Assembly (NCBI GenBank): GCA_023715865.1 | Contig: JAMBOW010000005.1 | Coordinates: forward strand, 124,001 to 188,000 | Source of the DNA: Neobacillus mesonae | GTDB taxonomy: Bacteria; Bacillota; Bacilli; Paenibacillales; Paenibacillaceae | Length of the DNA stretch: 64,000 bases | Reading direction: 5' to 3' | Shown: piece after piece, positions 52,507 to 61,653 of the stretch | Numbering within the stretch: position 1 is the first letter of the stretch | Layout of the letters: each line of letters opens with the position of its first letter | Translations under genes and position numbers: made by a program | Notes under the pieces: model-generated | Databases searched by the model: none | Told to the model about the DNA's origin: nothing | Seen by the model: the letters and a program-made list of their open reading frames with translations, nothing else

Positions 52507-53805
52507 ATGTCTAAAATTACGTTTATCGGTGCAGGAAGTACAGTGTTCGTAAAAAATGTGCTCGGCGATGTGATGGCAACCCCGGCGCTGCAAGGTTTTG
52601 AGTTGGCTTTATTTGATATTGATGAGGAGCGTCTGCTGGACTCTGAACGGCTGCTTAACAGCATCAAGGAGACGCTCGGCAGTACATGTTTGATCAAAAC
52701 TTACCGTGACCGCAAAGATGCGCTGCGCGGTGCCAAATATGTTATTAATGCGATTCAGGTAGGTGGTTACGACCCTTGTACCATTACCGATTTTGAAATT
52801 CCGAAGAAATACGGTCTGCGTCAGACTATAGCGGACACGCTCGGCATCGGCGGCATATTCCGCAATCTGCGGACGATCCCGGTCATGCTGGATTTTGCCC
52901 GTGATATGCAGGAAGTGTGCCCTGATGCATGGTTCCTGAATTATACGAATCCGATGGCTGTGCTTACAAATGTAATGAATACGGTGGGAGGAATTAAGAC
53001 GGTCGGTTTGTGTCATAGTGTTCAGCACTGCGTATCCGATCTGTTCCGCTCGCTCGAGATGGACACGGCTGGCGTAGAATCGAAGATTGCGGGCATTAAC
53101 CATATGGCCTGGCTGCTTGAAGTGAAGAAAGACGGGAAGGATTTATATCCGGAGATCAAAAGACGGGCAGCAGAGAAGCAGAAGGAAAAGCACCATGACA
53201 TGGTACGCTTCGAGCTTATGCTTCGGTTTGGTTACTACGTGACGGAGTCTTCGGAGCATAACGCGGAATATCATCCTTACTTTATTAAGAAGAGCTATCC
53301 TGAGTTGATTGATAAATATAATATACCGCTCGACGAGTATCCACGCCGCTGTGTCAACCAGATCAATGGATGGAAGGAGATGCGGGAGAAGATTTTCGCA
53401 AGTGAAAATATTGAACATACCCGGTCTGCTGAGTACGCTTCGTACATTATGGAGGCGATGGAAACAAACAATCCATTTAAAATCGGCGGCAATGTCATGA
53501 ATACTGGACTCATTACCAACCTGCCGAAAGAAGCTTGTGTGGAAGTACCTTGTCTTGTAGACCGCTCTGGTATTTCTCCGACCTATGTAGGAGATCTCCC
53601 GCCACAGCTTGCTGCACTCAACCGTACGAATATAAACACCCAGCTGCTGACTATTGAAGCGGCCGTTACTGGGAAGAAGGAACATATTTATCATGCAGCA
53701 ATGCTTGATCCTCATACTGCGGCAGAGCTGTCGCTGGATGACATTACAGCTTTGTGCGATGACTTGATTGAAGCTCATGGAGACTGGCTGCCGAAATTTA
53801 AATAA
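52507..53805 (+). CDS. melA: Alpha-galactosidase, glycoside hydrolase family 4 (MelA type)
   Basis: 432 residues, the length of Bacillus MelA. The N-terminal NAD-binding motif is ITFIGAGSTVFVKNVLGD. Metal-site residues are Cys in GLCHSVQH and His in AGINHMAW. The GGYDPCTITDFEIPKKYGLRQT block separates it from the GH4 6-phosphoglucosidases. GH4 enzymes use NAD and Mn in an oxidation-elimination mechanism on unphosphorylated alpha-galactosides in the cytoplasm. No sugar transporter is adjacent. Confidence 0.88.
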   Translation: MSKITFIGAGSTVFVKNVLGDVMATPALQGFELALFDIDEERLLDSERLLNSIKETLGSTCLIKTYRDRKDALRGAKYVINAIQVGGYDPCTITDFEIPKKYGLRQTIADTLGIGGIFRNLRTIPVMLDFARDMQEVCPDAWFLNYTNPMAVLTNVMNTVGGIKTVGLCHSVQHCVSDLFRSLEMDTAGVESKIAGINHMAWLLEVKKDGKDLYPEIKRRAAEKQKEKHHDMVRFELMLRFGYYVTESSEHNAEYHPYFIKKSYPELIDKYNIPLDEYPRRCVNQINGWKEMREKIFASENIEHTRSAEYASYIMEAMETNNPFKIGGNVMNTGLITNLPKEACVEVPCLVDRSGISPTYVGDLPPQLAALNRTNINTQLLTIEAAVTGKKEHIYHAAMLDPHTAAELSLDDITALCDDLIEAHGDWLPKFK

Positions 53806-53832
53806 CTTTATAAAGTGAAACAGCTTAATAAA

Positions 53833-53872
53833 AATCCCCTGCCTTTCTGTAGAGATGAAAAGGCAGGGGATT
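53833..53872. terminator. Bidirectional terminator
   Basis: AATCCCCTGCCTTT (53833-53846) pairs with AAAGGCAGGGGATT (53858-53871). It lies between the alpha-galactosidase gene and the convergent amylase gene. Confidence 0.8.
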
Positions 53873-53930
53873 CGCTTTGCTTCCTCCAGAAAAGGAGGAA
53901 GGTACATTATTTATTTATGCGGAACTCTGT

Positions 53931-55391
53931 TCAGCTGTTTGTCTCTTCAACCCAGACAGAAACGCTGCCTCCGTTTACCAGAAAGTTGGCAAAGCCGTCC
54001 TTCTCAATAGTAATACGGTCTTTTCGGTTTCGGGTAATGTCGATCCAGGTTTGACCGGCACGTTCCGTTCCTACCTTCATGCGCTTTTTGCCTTCCTCGC
54101 CGTTTCCTATGACAACTGCGCAGCCGGAGTGCGGAAACTCTTCCACACCGTGTCTTACCCAGCCAATCGTATTCGGATGATCGAAATAATCCTCCTGGGT
54201 GCCATAGGCATAGTGGTACCTGGCATAGAGAAGCGGGTCAATGGCATCCTTCTTTGGAGGGATGGGGTTGTCACCGGATATTCCGTAATAATCGCCATAG
54301 AATACGCAGGGGTATCCGCCTTGACGCAGCAGAATCAGGGCATAAGCGCTTTGCTTGAACCAATCATCGATCCATGACTCCAGCGCCTCCTCCGGCTGGG
54401 AATCATGATTATCTACAAAGGTTACGGCATGGGTTGGGTGTGTATTAACGAGTGTATCCTGAAATATGGTGCTGAGGTTAAAGCTCTTTCCGCCTTGGGA
54501 GGCTTCGTGCAGCTTGTAGTGAAGAGATACATCAAACAGGTCAATCTGATAGTCCACTGTATCCAGGAAGTTTTGGCAGGCGGCCAAATCCGGCTTCCAG
54601 AACTCACCGACAATATAGAAGTCCTGCCCCCGTTTTTTGATCATCTCTTTGGCAAATTCTTTAATGAATTCGTGATTAATATGTTTGATTGCGTCCAGGC
54701 GGAATCCGTTGCACTGCAGGGTGTCAATCAGCCATTTTCCCCAGCGGATCATCTCTTCTCTCACTTCAGGAATGCTGTAGTCGATGTTTGCAAACATGAG
54801 GTAGTCATAGTTGCCAAACTCATCGTCTACATTTTCGTTCCAGGCCTTATCTTCGCCAGCCATTCGGAAGATACCGGTCCGATCTGTTTTGGCATCATAG
54901 TCAGTGCCGTTAAAATGAGTATGATTCCATTTGAAGCTGGAGTATTTGTCTCCTCGGCCCGCATAGTCGAATTTGGTCCAGCCTTCGATCTCAAATGGCT
55001 TTGAAATATCCTTGGTGCGGTTGTTGGGGTCCACTTCAACGACCTTGAAGCGCTCCGCAGCATCAGCTCCTGCTTTGTGGTTCATAACTAGATCCACATA
55101 CACTGCGATCCCATTTTGCATACAGGCGGCTAGTGCCTCGAGCAGCTCTGCTTTAGTTCCGTATTTGGTTCGAACGCTCCCTTTTTGATTGAATTCACCG
55201 AGGTCGTATAAATCGTAAACTCCGTATCCTGTGTCGTCAGGGGAAGAGCCTTTCGTAACTGGAGGAATCCACACAGAATCGATTCCTTTTGCTTTAAGTT
55301 CAGGAGCTTTCTCAGCCAGCCGTTTCCAGTGGGAACCGTCCGGGGCAATGTGCCACTCGAAAAACTGCATCATCGTATGATTTCGTTTCAT
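53931..55391 (-). CDS. Cytoplasmic alpha-amylase (GH13 subfamily 5 type)
   Basis: 486 residues and no signal peptide, so it acts inside the cell on maltodextrins or glycogen. Conserved regions: I VDLVMNHK, II GFRLDAIKH (nucleophile Asp), III IVGEFW (acid Glu) and IV FVDNHDSQ (Asp). The start MMQFFEWHIAPDGSHW is typical of the liquefying-amylase group (AmyS/AmyA cytoplasmic). Alone in its transcript. Confidence 0.92.
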   Translation of the reverse strand: MKRNHTMMQFFEWHIAPDGSHWKRLAEKAPELKAKGIDSVWIPPVTKGSSPDDTGYGVYDLYDLGEFNQKGSVRTKYGTKAELLEALAACMQNGIAVYVDLVMNHKAGADAAERFKVVEVDPNNRTKDISKPFEIEGWTKFDYAGRGDKYSSFKWNHTHFNGTDYDAKTDRTGIFRMAGEDKAWNENVDDEFGNYDYLMFANIDYSIPEVREEMIRWGKWLIDTLQCNGFRLDAIKHINHEFIKEFAKEMIKKRGQDFYIVGEFWKPDLAACQNFLDTVDYQIDLFDVSLHYKLHEASQGGKSFNLSTIFQDTLVNTHPTHAVTFVDNHDSQPEEALESWIDDWFKQSAYALILLRQGGYPCVFYGDYYGISGDNPIPPKKDAIDPLLYARYHYAYGTQEDYFDHPNTIGWVRHGVEEFPHSGCAVVIGNGEEGKKRMKVGTERAGQTWIDITRNRKDRITIEKDGFANFLVNGGSVSVWVEETNS

Positions 55392-55691
55392 GATATGTTC
55401 CCCTCTCCATATAAAATCTCGTGCATCTTATATGTATTACTTAAGATCGCCGGAAAGGCGGAACTCCAGAACATATAAATGCTTTTATGTAGAAATAACC
55501 ACGGCATATGCAAAGTTAAACGACAAAATGAAAAAAATAATCTGAATAATGGTGATATTTTGAAAAATATATGCTAAGATACGTTTGTTTTTCATTATTT
55601 CCAGAAATTTTTTGAAAACGGATATTTTTATAATTTCAATCCGTTTCTCATTGATATATTTTCTAAATAACAAAAACGAATGGGAGATGTT
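55392..55691. other. 300-bp AT-rich intergenic region
   Basis: Divergent spacer between the amylase and MATE genes. It is very AT-rich with several TTGAAAA-like stretches, but no promoter, operator or RNA structure could be chosen with confidence. Confidence 0.3.
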
Positions 55692-57095
55692 ATGACCACG
55701 ACAGCATCTGGCGGAGGCGCCGCCGAAACTCGAAACATAAAGCTTTTTACATTAACCTGGCCTATTTTTTTGGAACTTCTTCTATTTATGCTGATGGGAA
55801 CGGTAGATACGTTTATGATCAGCGGTGTATCGGATGAAGCTGTTTCTGCCGTCGGCACATCTAATCAGATCGTAACTATTGCCATTCTGATTTTGGAAGT
55901 GATCGGTAATGGTGCCGCGATTGTCGTTGCCCAATATATCGGCTCTAGGAAGCTGGCAGAGGCTTCAAGAGTGTCTGCCATAGCAATCACGCTGAACTTA
56001 TGTGTTGGGATCGCGATCAGTATGCTGTTCGTATTCGGCGGACGTTCAATTCTGCAGGCCATGAACCTGTCGGGTGAACTATTGGAGCTTGGTTATGCCT
56101 ATCTGACGATAGTAGGCGGAGGAATCTTCCTCCAGGCCCTGATCAACATACTTGCTGCCATTATTAGAACATACGGATATACGAAGCAAACGATGTTGGT
56201 CTCCCTGGTGATGAACGTCATTCATCTTATTGGAAACTATGCACTTATATTTGGACATTTCGGCTTCAGTCCCATGGGCGTTCAGGGAGCTGCGATCTCT
56301 ACCGTACTCAGCCGTTTGGTCTGTGTTATCATTTTCTTCTGGCTTCTGTATCGGGTGCTTTCGGTACGGATCGAGTGGAAGCATTACTTTACGATCTCCA
56401 AAGACTATATAGGGAAGATTTTGAAAATCGGCATTCCATCTGCGTTTGAACAAATTATTTACCAAGTATGCCAGCTTGTCTTTTTATATTATGTCACTTA
56501 CCTTGGCACGGAATCCTTGGCTACTAGACAGTATGCTGCTCAAATCTCGCACTATATTTATTTGTTCAGCATGGCGGTGTCCATCGGCACGTCGATCCTG
56601 GTCGGACGATTTGTCGGTGCAGGAAATCCGGATGAGGCATACGCTCGTCTTCGTAAAAGTGTCAAAATCGGTCTCACAGCAACGATCATTGCGGATGTCA
56701 TCATCATTGCTCTGCGGGAGCCGTTAATGGGCATCTTTACAGACAATACGGAAATCATTCGTCTGGGCTCTCAGGTTATTTTATTCAGTATCATCCTGGA
56801 AACGGCCAGAACCTGCAATATGATTATGATTAATTCACTGCGTGCCGCGGGAGATGCGCGCTTCCCTGTTTATATGGGGCTTATCTCCATGGTCGGCGTC
56901 AGTCTTCCGCTTGGATTCCTGCTGGTCTTCCCGCTTGAGATGGGACTGCTCGGCATATGGGTGGCTAACGCAGCGGATGAATGGATCAGGGCTGTCATTA
57001 TGCATTACCGCTGGAAGAGCGGAGCGTGGCGTAAGCACGCCTTGGTCGATCAACCTTCTGTGGAAGAAGTTTCTCAGCCTGCAGTGACGATATGA
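55692..57095 (+). CDS. MATE-family multidrug/cation antiporter
   Basis: 467 residues from ATG 55692 (GGGAGATG upstream; an in-frame ATG four codons earlier is possible). Twelve helices in two MATE halves: LTWPIFLELLLFMLMGTVDTFMI opens the first, IGIPSAFEQIIYQVCQLVFLYYVTYLG the second. The set of polar helix residues fits the bacterial NorM/DinF-like branch. It exports cationic or toxic compounds in exchange for protons or sodium. Substrate unknown. Confidence 0.9.
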   Translation: MTTTASGGGAAETRNIKLFTLTWPIFLELLLFMLMGTVDTFMISGVSDEAVSAVGTSNQIVTIAILILEVIGNGAAIVVAQYIGSRKLAEASRVSAIAITLNLCVGIAISMLFVFGGRSILQAMNLSGELLELGYAYLTIVGGGIFLQALINILAAIIRTYGYTKQTMLVSLVMNVIHLIGNYALIFGHFGFSPMGVQGAAISTVLSRLVCVIIFFWLLYRVLSVRIEWKHYFTISKDYIGKILKIGIPSAFEQIIYQVCQLVFLYYVTYLGTESLATRQYAAQISHYIYLFSMAVSIGTSILVGRFVGAGNPDEAYARLRKSVKIGLTATIIADVIIIALREPLMGIFTDNTEIIRLGSQVILFSIILETARTCNMIMINSLRAAGDARFPVYMGLISMVGVSLPLGFLLVFPLEMGLLGIWVANAADEWIRAVIMHYRWKSGAWRKHALVDQPSVEEVSQPAVTI

Positions 57096-57421
57096 CCACA
57101 ATTGAAAAATAGTGGATCAACTGTGTAAGTATAAGCATTTACCCGCTATTTGATTCAGGGTAACGCTGCTAAATAATAACTTATATTAAAAAAATCCACC
57201 AATAGGTGGTTTTTTTTCTAGTAAAAATACAAAAAAATCATGTTATCATATACAATAGATTTGGCAGTCAGAAGGATGTTTAGCGATCTTTAAAAATATA
57301 TTAAGAGATTCTTAAGGTATTCTATTAAAGAATGTCCTATGATAGATGAAGCATTAAGAGCTTTAGAGCTGCTTGTTAAAAGCCTGAAGCTCTATTAATA
57401 GAAGCAAGGAGTTTTAAAAAA
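57096..57421 (+). other. 326-bp intergenic region with terminator, palindrome and leader hairpin
   Basis: It holds the MATE terminator (57188-57219), a palindrome TTAAGA-GAT-TCTTAA (57301-57315), and a leader hairpin AGAGCTTTA (57357-57365) / TGAAGCTCT (57385-57393) with an inner GCTT/AAGC stem. The hairpin ends about 13 bp before the AAGGAG of the acyltransferase gene. No ORF is supported. Confidence 0.45.
57188..57219 (+). terminator. Terminator of the MATE gene
   Basis: AAAAAATCCACC and GGTGGTTTTTTTT flank an AATA loop; the GC part of the stem is only five pairs. Confidence 0.65.
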
Positions 57422-58600
57422 ATGAGTCAGATGACATTAGAAAAAAGGGAACGTATTCCTGAACTGAATCTCGTTCGATGCATGGCAATTCTCGGTGTAC
57501 TGACCGTGCATTCGTCATCATTTGCGACACTGAACATGATTGATTCAGGGATGTATAGCGTGTACAACTTCTTTAATATTTTCATGAAGTTTGGTACACC
57601 GACTTTTATTTTTCTCAGCAGCTTTGTATTGTTCTATAATTACTACACTCGACCGCTGAATAAAGAACTCGTTACAGGATTCTATAAGAAGAGATTGCTG
57701 TATATTTTGATTCCGTATTTCATGTTCTCGGTCTTTTACTTTGCGATTTTGCATTTTACGCACTATCCGGATCGTTCTTTCGGAGATACGATGACCAGCT
57801 TCTTTGATAAGCTGTTAACGGGTAAAGCCTACACGCACTTATATTTTGTATTCATTAACATGCAGTTCTATATTTTGTTCCCACTGGTCCTGTGGCTGTT
57901 TAAAAAGGCGCCTTCCCTAGTGAAGTGGGCAGTGCCTATCGGGCTCGCTATTCAATGGGGATTTATTCTCATGAACAAATACGGCGTCATTTCTGTTGCG
58001 AATAAAGGAAGCTGGTCGCCTTCGTATTTTGCCTACTTTATGTTGGGTGCGTTCCTCGGGGTTTATTTCCCTAAGATCAAAGAGTGGATTGTGATGAAGA
58101 AGGAGTATGCCACTCCTGCTAAAATCACTTCCTGGGTTGTCCTGTGGGCGGTATGGATCGGTGCAGGGATTGCTCATGCGCAGATTTGGTATCTGAACCG
58201 TAAAGGAATAGCTGTATATAATTCGCTCTGGTATGAGTTCCTGTGGAATCTCCATACCTTTGCAGCAGCGCTGGTGCTCTTCCAGATCGCCTTCCTGCTT
58301 TACGGCAGAGGACAGAACGTGCTTGTTCGTGGAATGTCTCGAATCGGCGGGCTGTCATTCGGAATTTATCTGATTCACCCGTTCTTCCTGCTGATCTATC
58401 GCGAGTTCCCGCCGCAAACGGGTATTTCATTGCTTCACCATTTGTGGTACGTAGGCGGATTCTTGGTTGCGCTGATCGCTTCGTATATCGTAGTGACGCT
58501 GGCTTCCAGAATACCGCAGTCTTGGATTCTGTTCGGCAACCTGCCGAAGCCGAAGAAGAAAGATCGTGTGGTACGGGAGAAGAGAGACCTTCCGGTATAA
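57422..58600 (+). CDS. Membrane acyltransferase (acyltransferase 3 family)
   Basis: 392 residues with about ten helices. The family signature is at the start: ELNLVRCMAILGVLTVHSSSF, with the His used in acyl transfer, and a Lys/Arg-rich loop (FYKKRLLYILIPYFMF). The C-terminal tail is strongly basic (PKPKKKDRVVREKRD). Such enzymes O-acetylate or succinylate exported polysaccharides or other surface molecules. The target is unknown. AAGGAG precedes the ATG. Confidence 0.85.
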   Translation: MSQMTLEKRERIPELNLVRCMAILGVLTVHSSSFATLNMIDSGMYSVYNFFNIFMKFGTPTFIFLSSFVLFYNYYTRPLNKELVTGFYKKRLLYILIPYFMFSVFYFAILHFTHYPDRSFGDTMTSFFDKLLTGKAYTHLYFVFINMQFYILFPLVLWLFKKAPSLVKWAVPIGLAIQWGFILMNKYGVISVANKGSWSPSYFAYFMLGAFLGVYFPKIKEWIVMKKEYATPAKITSWVVLWAVWIGAGIAHAQIWYLNRKGIAVYNSLWYEFLWNLHTFAAALVLFQIAFLLYGRGQNVLVRGMSRIGGLSFGIYLIHPFFLLIYREFPPQTGISLLHHLWYVGGFLVALIASYIVVTLASRIPQSWILFGNLPKPKKKDRVVREKRDLPV

Positions 58601-58614
58601 GCTGCATTCCATAC

Positions 58615-58653
58615 AAAAGCATGCCTGCTTCGATAAGCCGGCATGCTTTTTTT
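58615..58653 (+). terminator. Terminator of the acyltransferase gene
   Basis: AAAAGCATGCC (58615-58625) pairs with GGCATGCTTTT (58640-58650), followed by T7. Confidence 0.88.
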
Positions 58654-58745
58654 GTGAGCGGAATATTCGTGTGGCTAACGACTTTTGCATCGTTGCTGTG
58701 CAGATTTATTTTTTACACTACGAGTGGAATTTTTTGAGTAGCGAA

Positions 58746-58793
58746 TGACTTTTGCGAAGCAATTGGAGAGAGCTAATCAAAAAATGGAACGCC
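58746..58793. repeat. Intergenic repeat, copy A
   Basis: A roughly 45-bp unit containing GCGAAGCAATTGGAGAGAGC and ending AAATGGAACGCC. It is about 75 percent identical by eye to copy B 22 bp downstream. No coding capacity. A third, poorly matching piece (GACTTTTGCATCGTTGC) starts near 58679. Confidence 0.6.
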
Positions 58794-58814
58794 TGAGAGT
58801 CCCCCAAAAAATCA

Positions 58815-58859
58815 AATACTACGCAGCAACTGGAGTGAGCCAGCGAAACATGGAGCGCC
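58815..58859. repeat. Intergenic repeat, copy B
   Basis: The second copy contains ACGCAGCAACTGGAGTGAGC and ends AAACATGGAGCGCC. It ends exactly at the stop codon of the ABC permease gene (58860). Units of this type look like dispersed intergenic elements; whether they recur elsewhere in the genome cannot be seen here. Confidence 0.6.
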
Positions 58860-59537
58860 CTACTTTACCGTAGACTTACGCAGCAGTAGATAAGAGATCA
58901 GGGCAAACACTACAGTGAAAGGAATAAGGAACCAGATGGAGTCCGTCTGATACGTAACAAAGAACCTCCCGATCTCATCCCATTGCTCGAAATAGGTAAC
59001 AAGCACGCCGGCGACACCCAAAATGATGATCAAGAGAACACATAACCCTGCTAGCACAAGCCCTCCGTAACGGCGGACAATGCTTGGTAGAAGAAAGCCG
59101 GAGATGCAGAAGAACATAAACGTCACGAAGTTGAGAGCAAGAAACTCAAGACCGCTAAGGTCGTTAATAAAAGGAAGGTTGAAAAATCCAAGGCCTGTTC
59201 CCCATCCGGAGGTAGCCTTTTCTATCTCGCGCAGTATCGTCAGAACGATGGAGGCTGCAAGCATATTGACGGTGAACCAGGTAACCGTACCCCAGAAGTA
59301 ATCCTTTCTTCTGACACCAAATCCGAGCAGGAAGGAGAAGTTCATGGGAATGACGATAATTCCAAGGGTCAGCATAAAGAAATAGATGCTCATCATGCCT
59401 CCAGAAGTAAAGGATCCAATAAATGAACCAACGATCAAGTTCGTTATAAAGCTGGACAGCAGGACAAGATAAGGCATGTAAACCCACAGCCATTTATCAA
59501 CGAGATGAGTTCTGATTACATTGCGTATACCTGGCAT
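58860..59537 (-). CDS. ABC transporter permease subunit (YtrC/YhcI-like)
   Basis: 225 residues with six predicted helices and no binding-protein motifs. The N-terminus is short and cytoplasmic. It has the outline of ABC-2-type membrane subunits that pair with YtrB-like ATPases. It lies 2 bp after the ATPase stop. The operon GntR, ATPase, permease matches the ytr-type stress operons of Firmicutes, but substrate is unknown. Confidence 0.75.
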   Translation of the reverse strand: MPGIRNVIRTHLVDKWLWVYMPYLVLLSSFITNLIVGSFIGSFTSGGMMSIYFFMLTLGIIVIPMNFSFLLGFGVRRKDYFWGTVTWFTVNMLAASIVLTILREIEKATSGWGTGLGFFNLPFINDLSGLEFLALNFVTFMFFCISGFLLPSIVRRYGGLVLAGLCVLLIIILGVAGVLVTYFEQWDEIGRFFVTYQTDSIWFLIPFTVVFALISYLLLRKSTVK

Positions 59538-59539
59538 TA

Positions 59540-60430
59540 TTAAATCACCGCTTCCTTCTGAGGGTTTTTAGTCAAATGAACAATTAATTGCTGCAAAGAT
59601 ACAGGGGCCACGCCCAAATGTTTGGATTCAGCTTGTTTACGGAAGTCCAATTGACTTTCACTAAGGACCGTTGCATGAAGCATAGAACCAAGCGCCTCGG
59701 TATGCAGCACTCTTTTGCCTTGAGTGAATGCTTCCACATCATGCTTCTTCCCGCTGATCGTATAGGCAGCTCCTCTTAATGTCTCGGCTTCCTCATTTAG
59801 GAGAATTTGGCCTTCATCAATAACAATGACATGCTCAAGCATGGCGCTGATTTCATCAATCAGATGGGTGGATAAAACAATGGTTCGGGGATGCTCCATG
59901 TAATCCTGAATAAGACGGTCATAAAATAACTGTCTTGACGTCGCATCAAGTCCGAGATAAGGCTCATCAAAAATCGTGAGCGGGGCGCGGCTGGCTAGCC
60001 CGACAATGATTCCCACAGAGGAGAGCATCCCGCGGGACAGTTTTTTTACATAGCGTTTAAGAGGGAGCTTGAAATCGGCAAGTAAGGTTTCTGCAATCTT
60101 CTGATCCCAGTTTGGAAATTGAAAGGAGGCGATACTGAGCACATCACGTACCCGGAAGGAATCAGGATATTTCTGGCTCTCTTTAATAAAACATATCTGC
60201 TTTAGTGCTTCTGTATTCTCATAGGGGGCTTCACCGAATACACGAAGCTCGCCTGAGGTCGGGAAGATTTGCGCAGTCAAAATGTGCATTAAGGTTGTTT
60301 TTCCAGCGCCGTTCCTTCCCAGAAGTCCATAAATTTTGTTCTCCTCTAACTTTAGGGTAATGTCATTCAGCGCGGTAACGTCTTTTCCAAAGCTTTTGGT
60401 TAAACCCCGGATCTCCACAACATTTCGCAT
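59540..60430 (-). CDS. ABC transporter ATPase (YtrB-like)
   Basis: 296 residues: Walker A GRNGAGKTT, Q-loop region CFIKESQKYPDSF, a diverged signature (LSRGMLSSVG), Walker B LTIFDEPYLGLDA and STHLIDE. A C-terminal extension of about 80 residues is typical of ABC-2 exporters. Its start ATG overlaps the stop of the GntR gene by one base. The loose signature (LSRGM) is normal for the YtrB group. Confidence 0.88.
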   Translation of the reverse strand: MRNVVEIRGLTKSFGKDVTALNDITLKLEENKIYGLLGRNGAGKTTLMHILTAQIFPTSGELRVFGEAPYENTEALKQICFIKESQKYPDSFRVRDVLSIASFQFPNWDQKIAETLLADFKLPLKRYVKKLSRGMLSSVGIIVGLASRAPLTIFDEPYLGLDATSRQLFYDRLIQDYMEHPRTIVLSTHLIDEISAMLEHVIVIDEGQILLNEEAETLRGAAYTISGKKHDVEAFTQGKRVLHTEALGSMLHATVLSESQLDFRKQAESKHLGVAPVSLQQLIVHLTKNPQKEAVI

Positions 60431-60798
60431 TATCGCTTTTCCTCCCTATAAATCATATTGGACAGTTCCTCTTTACTAATCCCGAGCTTCTGTGCTTCCT
60501 GCACCATTTTCGTGACAAACTGCTCGTAAAATTGCTCTCTGCGTTTCTCCATAACCATCCCCCTCGCGCCTTTGGCTACAAACATTCCGATTCCTCGTTT
60601 CTTGTAAAGCACGCCCTGATCCACCAGCAAATTCACACCTTTTGCAGCAGTAGCAGGATTAATCTGATAAAAAGAAGCAAATTGATTCGTTGAAGGGACC
60701 TGAGCTTCTTCTTCTAGTCCACCCTCAATGATGTCATCTTCAATTTGTTCTGCGATCTGTATAAAAATGGGGCGGTCATCGTCCATTTGCAGTCCCAT
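60430..60798 (-). CDS. GntR-family regulator, YtrA subgroup
   Basis: 122 residues: a GntR winged helix (IFIQIAEQIEDDIIEGGLEEEAQVPSTNQFASFYQINPATAAKGVNLLVDQGVLYKKRGIGMFV) followed by the short helical tail of the YtrA subgroup. It is the first gene of the ABC operon and probably represses it through the inverted repeat just upstream. YtrA-type regulators in Bacillus respond to cell-wall-active antibiotics. Confidence 0.9.
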   Translation of the reverse strand: MGLQMDDDRPIFIQIAEQIEDDIIEGGLEEEAQVPSTNQFASFYQINPATAAKGVNLLVDQGVLYKKRGIGMFVAKGARGMVMEKRREQFYEQFVTKMVQEAQKLGISKEELSNMIYREEKR

Positions 60799-60815
60799 AT
60801 GCCACCTCTCCTCAT

Positions 60816-60841
60816 TGGTTAGTTACTCATGTAATTAACCA
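60816..60841 (-). promoter_or_regulatory. Predicted GntR operator
   Basis: TGGTTA-N-TTAC (60816-60826) and GTAA-N-TAACCA (60831-60841) form an inverted repeat with four central bases. It lies 18 bp upstream of the GntR start. Confidence 0.6.
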
Positions 60842-61365
60842 TACAAGTAAAGGAGGGGGAAGTCAACAAGTTTTACATAAAATGGGCCTCAGGGAATTTT
60901 CCTCCCTCTTTTAGCATCAGTTTGTCGTCTTTCACAAGCTTTTTCTTAACCGAGATCGAATTCATTTGGGAATGCTTAACCTCTTTTCCGGCACCGGTCA
61001 TTCAATAATGCGCTTTCAATATAGGCAGCAGGGTATTTTATCAAGTTTATGGTCAACTGAGTCCGATGTCGAAACGTATCATTTGAACGAACGCTTCCAA
61101 TTAAAATAGATTGTAGGGCGATAATATCAACTTTTAGTCATTCGTGTTACGTTCTGTCTGAACGAACTATTTCTACTCGAATCATGTCATTTGATGGCTT
61201 AATTGTGGAGCTTATATAAAAAGGCGTAGTAAAAGTACAGAAGAGGGAATTCATAAGGCTCGTAGGATAAATCAGGATCGGTCAGGTTTCGAGATGAAGG
61301 AACCAGGTTAATAAGGGGAGGATATATTACTAAAAGGGCACAATGGAGAATAAGGTGATTACAAT
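60842..61365. other. 524-bp region without a recognisable gene
   Basis: No ORF with ribosome site or known motif was found. GGGAATTTTCC (60893-60903) is a palindrome. It must contain the promoter of the 39-codon gene that follows. Nothing else can be supported. Confidence 0.3.
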
Positions 61366-61485
61366 ATGAAGTGTCAAATTTGCGGAAAAACGTTAAATGA
61401 TGTATTAGAGCATGTTGAACATATATTACATGAATGCAACCAGGCAGTATCGAAACAGATGATGAATTCAGATCGTATTGAATAA
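61366..61485 (+). CDS. 39-residue Cys/His microprotein
   Basis: MKCQICGKTLNDVLEHVEHI and onward: two Cys as CxxC at the start, several His (EHVEH, LHE) and a third Cys in LHECNQ, suggesting a small zinc-binding fold. AAGGTG lies eight bases before the ATG and a good terminator starts 33 bp after the stop. No family was recognised. Confidence 0.55.
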   Translation: MKCQICGKTLNDVLEHVEHILHECNQAVSKQMMNSDRIE

Positions 61486-61517
61486 GAAGTGGAATAGTTT
61501 GAAGTAATCCCAAATTC

Positions 61518-61545
61518 AAAACCTGCCGGCTCGGCAGGTTTTTTA
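61518..61545 (+). terminator. Terminator of the microprotein gene
   Basis: AACCTGCCG (61520-61528) pairs with CGGCAGGTT (61532-61540), followed by T. Confidence 0.8.
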
Positions 61546-61653
61546 ACGGGGAATTATGATATTTGTATTACAGAAGCAAATCCTCCATGTTTCAGGATTA
61601 AAGTTTAAGCTATACTATCCTTAAATGACCGTGTACGGGAAACGGAGGTAAGG

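Noticed and set aside
58746..58859. Repeats as att sites or insertion sequence ends
   Set aside because: Direct, imperfect copies with no transposase or integrase nearby and no target-site duplication.
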